DNA from: Ascidiaceihabitans sp039975415
GTDB taxonomy: Bacteria; Pseudomonadota; Alphaproteobacteria; Rhodobacterales; Rhodobacteraceae
NCBI RefSeq assembly: GCF_039975415.1
Contig: NZ_JBDWHD010000009.1
Direction: 5' to 3' (one strand)
DNA: 64,000 nt
Shown: positions 57,839 through 64,000 of the stretch, piece after piece
Layout: each line of letters opens with the position of its first letter
Numbering within the stretch: the first letter of the stretch is position 1
Notes under the pieces: generated by a model
Seen by the model: only the letters and a program-made list of their open reading frames with translations
Told to the model about the DNA's origin: nothing
Databases searched by the model: none
Made by a program: the position numbers and the translations under genes

Positions 57839-58948
57839 ATGGGCCTACCCGTCCGAGATCAGCTAAAATATTGGGGCCTTGTGGCCGTGGTTTTTTTCGT
57901 TCTGCTGTGGGCGCTTGGGGACGTGCTATTGCCCTTTATTCTTGGTGGCGCTGTTGCATATTTTCTGGATCCCGTAGCGGACAGGTTGGAACGCATGGGG
58001 GCCAGTCGCATGTTGGCCACTGCGATTATCACAGTCTCGGGTCTGATGATCTTTGTGCTTATGGCACTTTTGGTGGTGCCCACGCTGGTGAACCAAACCA
58101 CCGCGTTGATTGCCAGCGCACCGGATTATGCAAAAAATTTCGGCGCCTTCCTGACAGAACGCTTCCCTGCGTTGCTGGACGAGACCTCAACGCTAAGCCA
58201 ATCCATTGCCAGCATCGGCAGCACCATCCAAAGCAAAGGCGGGCAGCTTTTAAACACGGCGCTCAGTTCTGCCGCGTCATTGCTGAATGTGGTGATGCTG
58301 TTTGTGATTGTGCCGGTTGTGTCGGTGTATTTGTTGCTGGATTGGGACAATATGGTGGCGCGTATTGATGCATTGCTGCCGCGTGACCATGCGCCTGTTA
58401 TCCGGCAATTGGCCAGTGACATAGACAAGACGCTGGCGTCTTTTATTCGCGGCATGGGCACTGTGTGTCTGATCTTGGGCACATATTACGCGATGGCCTT
58501 GATGCTGGTGGGATTGCAATTCGGCCTCGTCGTTGGCTTTGTTGCGGGCCTGATCACTTTCATCCCCTATCTGGGGTCGCTGATCGGTGGCGCGTTGGCC
58601 ATCGGGCTTGCGTTGTTCCAGTACTGGAACGGCATCGAAGTGACCAATGGAGATGTCACAACATATAGCACCGACTGGATTCGCATCGGCATTGTGGCTG
58701 CCATCTTTGTGACGGGCCAAATCTTTGAAGGCAATTTCCTGACCCCGAAACTGGTCGGCAACAGCGTCGGATTACACCCGGTATGGCTGTTGCTGGCGCT
58801 GTCCGTTTTTGGAACGCTGTTCGGGTTTGTAGGCATGTTGGTTGCGGTGCCTTTGGCCGCGTCCATCGGGGTTGTGATCCGCTTTGCAGTCAACCAATAT
58901 CAAAGCAGTCGCCTGTATCAGGGCCTGACGGGACAAGATCAGGACTGA
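57839..58948 (+). CDS. AI-2E-family permease (PerM-like)
   Basis: This 369-aa membrane protein has seven to eight helices in the AI-2E/PerM arrangement: LLPFILGGAVAYFLDPVADRLER near the N-terminus, a periplasmic middle, then FVAGLITFIPYLGSLIGGALAIGLAL and EGNFLTPKLVGNSVGLHPVWLLLAL. Members include the proposed autoinducer-2 exporter TqsA and Na+/H+ antiporters, so the substrate is not fixed. AAGGAG six bases ahead supports the ATG at 57839 over 57812. It is followed by hdaA after one base. Confidence 0.9.
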   Translation: MGLPVRDQLKYWGLVAVVFFVLLWALGDVLLPFILGGAVAYFLDPVADRLERMGASRMLATAIITVSGLMIFVLMALLVVPTLVNQTTALIASAPDYAKNFGAFLTERFPALLDETSTLSQSIASIGSTIQSKGGQLLNTALSSAASLLNVVMLFVIVPVVSVYLLLDWDNMVARIDALLPRDHAPVIRQLASDIDKTLASFIRGMGTVCLILGTYYAMALMLVGLQFGLVVGFVAGLITFIPYLGSLIGGALAIGLALFQYWNGIEVTNGDVTTYSTDWIRIGIVAAIFVTGQIFEGNFLTPKLVGNSVGLHPVWLLLALSVFGTLFGFVGMLVAVPLAASIGVVIRFAVNQYQSSRLYQGLTGQDQD

Positions 58949-58949
58949 C

Positions 58950-59621
58950 ATGGCAGAACAATTGAACTTTGATTTGCCCCCTCGCACCGCGCTGGGGCGG
59001 GACGACTTCTTGATATCGCCCAGCAACGCTGTGGCCGTGTCCATGATTGACAGAACGCCAGCATGGTCTTTGCACAAAATGGTATTGTGCGGCCCGTCAG
59101 GCGCGGGCAAAACCCATCTGGTGCATGTTTGGGCCAAAGATGTGGGCGCCCGGATCGTCGACGCCGCGGCCTTGAACGAAGACATGGTGCCAGCCCTTGC
59201 AAACACGCCTGTGGCCCTCGAAGACCTCGATCAGATCGCGCAGAACGCAACCGCGCAAGCCGCCGCGTTTCACTTACACAACATGATGTTTGCGGCCCAG
59301 ATGCCGCTGCTGATGACCGGAACAGGTGCGCCAAACCTATGGTGCATGGGGCTTGCCGATTTGCAAAGCCGCATTGATGCCGCTGGTGTGGCGGTGCTGG
59401 ATGCCCCGGACGATACTTTGCTGGCTGCCGTAATGGCGAAGCTTTTCCACGACCGTCAGGTGCAACCGGCAAGCGACGTCATTCCCTATCTGGTGTTGCG
59501 GATGGATCGCTCATTTGAGGCCGCCCGCCAAATTGTTGCCGTTCTGGATCATGCCTGCCTGACAGAGCAGCGCAAACTGACACGCAGCTATGCCGCGACT
59601 GTACTGGACAAAATCCTGTAG
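58950..59621 (+). CDS. hdaA: DnaA-related regulatory protein HdaA
   Basis: This 223-aa protein is a DnaA-like AAA+ module without the DNA-binding domain. It starts with the clamp-binding motif QLNFDLP (residues 4-10), then has the P-loop CGPSGAGKTHLVHVWA near residue 50 and RIDAAGVAVLDAPDD...RMDRSFEAARQIVAVLDH near the end. HdaA binds the DNA polymerase clamp and turns DnaA-ATP into DnaA-ADP to prevent extra initiations. It starts one base after the permease stop and precedes ppk, a conserved alphaproteobacterial order. Confidence 0.92.
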   Translation: MAEQLNFDLPPRTALGRDDFLISPSNAVAVSMIDRTPAWSLHKMVLCGPSGAGKTHLVHVWAKDVGARIVDAAALNEDMVPALANTPVALEDLDQIAQNATAQAAAFHLHNMMFAAQMPLLMTGTGAPNLWCMGLADLQSRIDAAGVAVLDAPDDTLLAAVMAKLFHDRQVQPASDVIPYLVLRMDRSFEAARQIVAVLDHACLTEQRKLTRSYAATVLDKIL

Positions 59622-59673
59622 GCTATCGCATAACTGTCACCTGAACTTTACATCCATATTATAGGAAGCCCCT

Positions 59674-61845
59674 ATGTCGCATGCAGACTTCCTAAAGGCC
59701 CCTTTTGACGCAGGTGTTGAAATGCCGGACCTGGACCTTGACGGGCCCGGTCGATTTTACAATCGCGAACTCAGTTGGTTGGGTTTCAACTGGCGCGTTG
59801 TGGAAGAGGCTGAAAACCCACGGGTGCCACTGTTGGAGCGGCTGCGCTTTTTGTCGATCAGCGCCGACAATCTGGATGAATTTTACACCGTGCGCGTGGC
59901 AGGTCTGCGCGAACTGGCCCAAGCGGGCAACACGACCCCCGCCGCGGACGGCCTGACACCCGCCGAGCAGCTTGTGCTGATCAACGACAACGCGCGCAAT
60001 CTGATGCAAACGCAACAAAGGGTTCTGACAGCATTGCGTGCCGAGATGGAAGCCGAAAAAATCAAGATATTGCGTGCGGCGGATTTGACCGATGCGGACC
60101 GCACACATCTAGAACAGGTCTTCCTGACCGAGGTGTTTGCGGTTTTGTCGCCCTTGGCCATCGATCCCGCGCACCCTTTCCCCTTTATTCCCAACACCGG
60201 TTACGTGCTTGCGCTGCAACTTGAGCGCAGCAAAGACAAGCGCAGCTTGCAGGCCTTGTTGCCTATTCCCGCCCAGATCGACCGTTTCATCGCGGTTCCG
60301 GGGGGCGACGGGCATCGCTTTTTGCCTCTGGAAGAACTGCTCGTGATGAATATCGGCGGGTTGTTTCCGGGATATGTGCTGAAAGATCATTTTGAATTCC
60401 GCGTTTTGCGCGACAGCGACCTTGAAGTCGAAGACGAAGCGGAAGATTTGGTACGAGAATTCGAAGTGGCATTAAAGCGGCGGCGGCGTGGGGAAGTGGT
60501 GCGTATGACCATGTCTGCAGGCGCCCCCGACAAGCTGAAATCCGTCGTCATGAAAGAACTGGCCGTCAAGGAACACGAGATCATCGAAATCGACGGCATG
60601 ATCGGCGTCGATGATCTGTCGGAACTTGTTCTGGACGACCGCCCCGACTTGCTTTGGCCAACCTTCACCCCCCGTGTGCCGGAACGCGTCACCGACTTTG
60701 ACGGCGATATGTTTACAGCGATCCGTCAGAAAGACATGCTGTTGCACCACCCCTATGAAACCTTCGATATGGTCGTGCGGTTCTTGCAACAGGCCGCGCG
60801 TGATCCCAAAGTCGTGGCGATCAAACAGACCTTGTACCGTACCTCAAAGCGGTCGCCGATTGTGGAAGCCTTGTGTGAAGCGGCCGAAGACGGCAAATCC
60901 GTCACCGCCCTTGTAGAATTGAAAGCCCGCTTTGACGAAGCTGCCAACATTCGCCAGTCACGTCGGCTGGAACGGGCGGGTGCACATGTCGTTTACGGGT
61001 TCATCGATTTGAAAACACACGCAAAAATCAGCACGGTGGTGCGCCGCGAAGGCAAGGAACTGGTCACCTACACCCATTACGGCACCGGCAATTATCACCC
61101 TATCACGGCGCGCATTTACACCGATCTGTCGTTCTTCACCTGCGATGCAAAACTCGGGCGCGATGCCACCAAAGTGTTCAATTACCTGTCTGGCTACGCC
61201 CCACCCGAAGGCCTGAGCAATCTTGCGATTTCACCCATGACGCTGAAACCGCGTCTGTTGGAAATGATCGCTGCAGAAGCCGAACACGCCCAAGCTGGCC
61301 GCCCCGCCGTCATCTGGGCAAAGATGAACAGCCTGATCGATGCCGAAGTCATTGACGCACTGTATTCGGCCAGCAAAGCAGGTGTGAAAATCAGCCTGAT
61401 CATCCGCGGCATTTGCGGCCTGCGGCCCGGCGTAAAAGGTCTTAGCGAAAACATCCGTGTCAAATCGATCGTTGGCCGGTTTCTGGAACACAGCAGGATC
61501 GTTTGCTTCGGCAATGGCAAAGGCCTGCCCCATAAAAAATCACGCGTTTTCATGTCGTCTGCCGACTGGATGGGCCGCAACCTGAACCGGCGAGTTGAAA
61601 CACTGGTCGAAATCGAAAATGCCACTGTCAAAGCCCAAATCGTAGGCCAAGTCATGGCCGCCAACCTGGCTGATGTCGCCCAAAGCTGGGTGATGAAACC
61701 CGACGGCAGCTTTGATCGCCCCGATATTGCAGAAGGGACCTTCGCGTTCAACTGCCACCGTTTCTTTATGGAAAACCCGTCTCTGTCCGGGCGCGGGTCG
61801 GCAGGCGCTTCCGATGTGCCGAAATTGACCCACACCGAAGATTGA
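59674..61845 (+). CDS. ppk: Polyphosphate kinase 1
   Basis: Ppk1 (723 aa) makes polyphosphate from ATP. The N-terminal domain starts FYNRELSWLGFNWRVVEEA; the catalytic part has the phospho-His in DLKTHAKISTVVRREG, the second conserved His in LEHSRIVCFGNG, and SSADWMGRNLNRRVET. The end is a short low-complexity tail. AGGAAG precedes the ATG. It lies upstream of ppx; together they set polyphosphate levels, linked to phosphate and stress state. Confidence 0.97.
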   Translation: MSHADFLKAPFDAGVEMPDLDLDGPGRFYNRELSWLGFNWRVVEEAENPRVPLLERLRFLSISADNLDEFYTVRVAGLRELAQAGNTTPAADGLTPAEQLVLINDNARNLMQTQQRVLTALRAEMEAEKIKILRAADLTDADRTHLEQVFLTEVFAVLSPLAIDPAHPFPFIPNTGYVLALQLERSKDKRSLQALLPIPAQIDRFIAVPGGDGHRFLPLEELLVMNIGGLFPGYVLKDHFEFRVLRDSDLEVEDEAEDLVREFEVALKRRRRGEVVRMTMSAGAPDKLKSVVMKELAVKEHEIIEIDGMIGVDDLSELVLDDRPDLLWPTFTPRVPERVTDFDGDMFTAIRQKDMLLHHPYETFDMVVRFLQQAARDPKVVAIKQTLYRTSKRSPIVEALCEAAEDGKSVTALVELKARFDEAANIRQSRRLERAGAHVVYGFIDLKTHAKISTVVRREGKELVTYTHYGTGNYHPITARIYTDLSFFTCDAKLGRDATKVFNYLSGYAPPEGLSNLAISPMTLKPRLLEMIAAEAEHAQAGRPAVIWAKMNSLIDAEVIDALYSASKAGVKISLIIRGICGLRPGVKGLSENIRVKSIVGRFLEHSRIVCFGNGKGLPHKKSRVFMSSADWMGRNLNRRVETLVEIENATVKAQIVGQVMAANLADVAQSWVMKPDGSFDRPDIAEGTFAFNCHRFFMENPSLSGRGSAGASDVPKLTHTED

Positions 61846-61902
61846 CCCTGCGCCAAGGCTTGGTACACAACTTGATAACGACACAGCGCCTTTGGGGGGC
61901 CC

Positions 61903-63447
61903 ATGCAAACTGAAACCCGCGCCGACACAGAGGCCAACCCCTTTGGCCGTCCACTGTTTGATGACCCGAGATCGCGTAAACTGGCGCGGGTCGGCGTTGT
62001 GGATGTGGGGTCAAACTCTGTCCGGTTGGTCGTGTTTGACGGTGCCGCACGGTCACCGGCCTATTTTTATAACGAAAAAATCATGTGCGCTTTGGGTGCA
62101 GGCCTGTCTGAAAGCGGCAATCTGAATCCGGCCGGACGCGTCCGCGCACTTTCGGCTTTGCTGCGCTTCAAGCATTTGGCCGATGGCATGGGGCTGAAAG
62201 AACTGATGGTTGTGGCCACGGCCGCTGTGCGCGATGCAGCGGATGGGCCAGAGTTTTGCGCGGATGTTTTGCGTGAAACGGGATTGCGCATCTGGGTCAT
62301 CGACGGTGAAGAAGAGGCACGTCTGTCGGCTCAGGGCGTTTTGTTGGGCTGGCCGGGGTCATACGGGCTGGTGTGCGATATCGGCGGGTCCTCGATGGAG
62401 TTGGCCGAGATTTCCGATGGCCGTGTCGGGCGACGCGTCACATCCAATTTGGGGCCATTGAAGCTGCGCGACATCAAAGGCGGCAAAAAGGGGCGGTCCG
62501 CCCACATCAACGCCGTCATGGCAGATTTGCACAGCCGGATGGGCGCACAACGTGATCGTCTGTTTCTGGTCGGTGGCTCTTGGCGTGCTATCGCCCGTGT
62601 TGACATGCACCGGCGCGGGTACCCCCTGCATGTTCTGCATGAATATCGCATGACACCCAAAACCGTACGTGAAACCGCGAAATACATTGCAAAGGCCGAC
62701 ATCGAAGACCTGCGCGCGGCATGTGGTATATCGGCGGCGCGTATGTCCTTGGTGCCTTTGGCCGCAGAAGTCCTGAAGCGTTTGGTCAAAACCTTCAAAC
62801 CAAAAGACATCGCAATCAGCAGCTACGGCATCCGCGAAGGGATGCTTTATGAACAGATGCCGCAGCAGTTGCGGGACCGTGATCCGCTGATCGAAGCGTC
62901 ACGTTTCGCAGAAGCCAAAGACGCCCGTCTGCCCGGCTTTGGCAAAGTGCTGCATGACTTCATAATGCCCATATTCAAAGGCTATTCTGCGCCGCGCAAA
63001 CGGTTGGTACGTGCGGCCTGTCTGTTGCACGATGTCAGTTGGCGTGCCCATCCTGATTACCGCGCCGAAGTCTGCTTCGACAACGCCACCCGTGCGAATT
63101 TGGGCGGGCTTAAACATTCTGAACGCATTTACTTGGGATTGGCTTTGTTACATCGCTATTCCAATTCCCGTGAGGGAACCCGGTTCGAAGACCTGTACGA
63201 ATTGGTAGACGAAAAGACCCGGCTTGAAGCGGAAATTCTAGGCAAGGCCATGCGCTTTGGTGCCATGCTTTGGATGGACAAAGACGCCGACCGTGCTGCG
63301 TTTCGGTGGTATCCGAAGAAAAAGCTGCTTGAATTGCGCCTGAGCAAAGCTGCTGTCCCATTGTTTGGCGAAGTCGCGGAATCGCGGCTACAGTCCCTTG
63401 CGCGGTCTTTGTCGGCAGAGGTTCAGGTGAAGGTCGTCAAAGACTAA
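61903..63447 (+). CDS. ppx: Exopolyphosphatase/pppGpp phosphatase (Ppx/GppA family)
   Basis: This 514-aa protein has the ASKHA ATPase-like fold: GVVDVGSNSVRLVVFD at about 31, TAAVRDAADG, the catalytic Glu in VIDGEEEARLSAQGVLLG and DIGGSSMELAEI, then a C-terminal HD-like helical domain (LLHDVSWRAHPDYRAE). It degrades polyphosphate from the end and may hydrolyse pppGpp. It follows ppk by 57 bases. The 3' end overlaps the convergent gene by four bases. Confidence 0.95.
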   Translation: MQTETRADTEANPFGRPLFDDPRSRKLARVGVVDVGSNSVRLVVFDGAARSPAYFYNEKIMCALGAGLSESGNLNPAGRVRALSALLRFKHLADGMGLKELMVVATAAVRDAADGPEFCADVLRETGLRIWVIDGEEEARLSAQGVLLGWPGSYGLVCDIGGSSMELAEISDGRVGRRVTSNLGPLKLRDIKGGKKGRSAHINAVMADLHSRMGAQRDRLFLVGGSWRAIARVDMHRRGYPLHVLHEYRMTPKTVRETAKYIAKADIEDLRAACGISAARMSLVPLAAEVLKRLVKTFKPKDIAISSYGIREGMLYEQMPQQLRDRDPLIEASRFAEAKDARLPGFGKVLHDFIMPIFKGYSAPRKRLVRAACLLHDVSWRAHPDYRAEVCFDNATRANLGGLKHSERIYLGLALLHRYSNSREGTRFEDLYELVDEKTRLEAEILGKAMRFGAMLWMDKDADRAAFRWYPKKKLLELRLSKAAVPLFGEVAESRLQSLARSLSAEVQVKVVKD

Positions 63448-64000
63448 ACTTCAATATCCAAAGTTACCGGAAAGTGGTCCGACGCATCCACCAATGCATC
63501 ACGCAGTTCGGGTTGTGCCCAGCAATCGGGATCATCCAAAGGGTGCCATATCCGCCAGACAGGCGCATGATCACGCAAATCGGGCGATATCATGATGTAG
63601 TCCAACAAGGCCTGCAAAAAACGCTTTTCATGCCTGATCCAAAACCGCGAAGTCGTCGGGGCAGCCCCCAGTTTGCGCGATAAGGCCATGCGTGCATGTG
63701 GGTCAAACAAGAGAATTTCGTCGGCACGTCCCAGAACGATTTCGACGGAAGACCGCCCGAACAAATGTTCAAATTCATCCAGTCCGGGGCCGTCGTTCAA
63801 GTCCCCCATGACCATCAACGGGACCCCCACGTTCAGATGGTCCGAAACCCGTTGACGCAACCAGATTGCCTGCGCCAGTTGTTTGCGCCGGTTTGCAATA
63901 GAAAAGCGCATCGCCTCATCATGGTTTTTGGCACCATGCGGTGCTTTCGATTTCAAATGCGCCCCAATAATACGAAATTCGAACCCCTGCGTTGTGCGCA
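63444..64000 (-). CDS. Endonuclease/exonuclease/phosphatase-family protein (3' part)
   Basis: The C-terminal part (at least 185 residues) is in the window; the frame runs past the right edge. It shows the EEP-fold motifs: GFEFRIIGAHLKSKAP, the metal site VMGDLNDGPGLDEFE, a QALLDYIMISPDL stretch and the final catalytic VDASDHFPVTLDI (SDHFP). Such enzymes cleave phosphodiester or phosphomonoester bonds in nucleic acids, lipids or nucleotides. The lack of the N-terminus prevents a finer call. Confidence 0.9.
   Translation of the reverse strand, partial: RTTQGFEFRIIGAHLKSKAPHGAKNHDEAMRFSIANRRKQLAQAIWLRQRVSDHLNVGVPLMVMGDLNDGPGLDEFEHLFGRSSVEIVLGRADEILLFDPHARMALSRKLGAAPTTSRFWIRHEKRFLQALLDYIMISPDLRDHAPVWRIWHPLDDPDCWAQPELRDALVDASDHFPVTLDIEV

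Overview
The window is a stretch of chromosome from an alphaproteobacterium, almost certainly a member of the Roseobacter group (Rhodobacteraceae/Rhodobacterales). The evidence is the gene order aroA-cmk-rpsA-ihfB-lapA-trpF-trpB, an rpoH-type sigma factor, a class II-like EPSP synthase, a short (type 2) prolyl-tRNA synthetase, the lysC-ptsP pair, a hdaA-ppk-ppx run, small families typical of these bacteria (DUF1178, DUF6476, DUF2937), and two copies of an intergenic element of the kind common in these genomes. Most genes are compactly packed and moderately GC-rich. A few AT-richer islands stand out: a lipoprotein at 9.4-9.9 kb, an interrupted membrane protein at 44.5-45.0 kb and an Mrr-type endonuclease at 47.1-48.0 kb.

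Layout. 0-11.2 kb: the start of ychF diverges from trpA; then a MarR regulator with a Tat-exported nitroreductase-like protein, divergent from an lldD-type hydroxy-acid dehydrogenase with a palindromic operator between them; a sulfotransferase-like protein, an MFS transporter, rplY (L25/CTC), pth, a serine hydrolase, a DUF2237 protein, a lipoprotein and a soluble SPFH protein. 11.2-12 kb: a protein-free gap holding a damaged tRNA and a second tRNA-like T arm. 12-21 kb, nearly all on the minus strand: rpoH, aroA-cmk, a YbjN-like exported protein, rpsA, ihfB-lapA-trpF-small protein-trpB. The TrpA and TrpB subunits of tryptophan synthase are encoded about 10 kb apart on opposite strands.

21-44 kb: mtfA, rluD and a DUF6476 gene that start on the same CATG; a three-gene signalling cassette (receiver protein, periplasmic binding protein, hybrid histidine kinase); holB-tatD-MBL hydrolase; an AEC permease, a YihY/BrkB protein, ptsP, lysC, an SDR, DUF1178 and NUDIX proteins; the molybdate uptake operon modABC; EcsC, GNAT, flavin reductase and GFA proteins; and a DM13 protein divergent from a TetR regulator with a clear palindromic operator.

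44-64 kb: a methyltransferase, an interrupted membrane protein, parE, the Mrr-like endonuclease, an intergenic array of four near-perfect hairpins, a c-type cytochrome with an FNR-type box, a 26-residue membrane peptide, a thioesterase with a zinc-protease-like lipoprotein, an Ldh-family oxidoreductase, an RTX repeat protein, lolD-lolC/E, DUF2937, proS, a fasciclin protein with a structured 3' region, then an AI-2E-type permease, hdaA, ppk and ppx (polyphosphate synthesis and removal), ending inside an endonuclease/exonuclease/phosphatase-family gene.

No CRISPR array, complete insertion sequence, prophage or rRNA operon was seen. The most unusual pieces are the four-hairpin array at 48.04-48.22 kb, the degenerate tRNA region with a 13-base repeat of its anticodon arm, the in-frame stop inside the PH-like membrane protein, the receiver/binding-protein/kinase cassette, and the 26-residue peptide with its own terminator.
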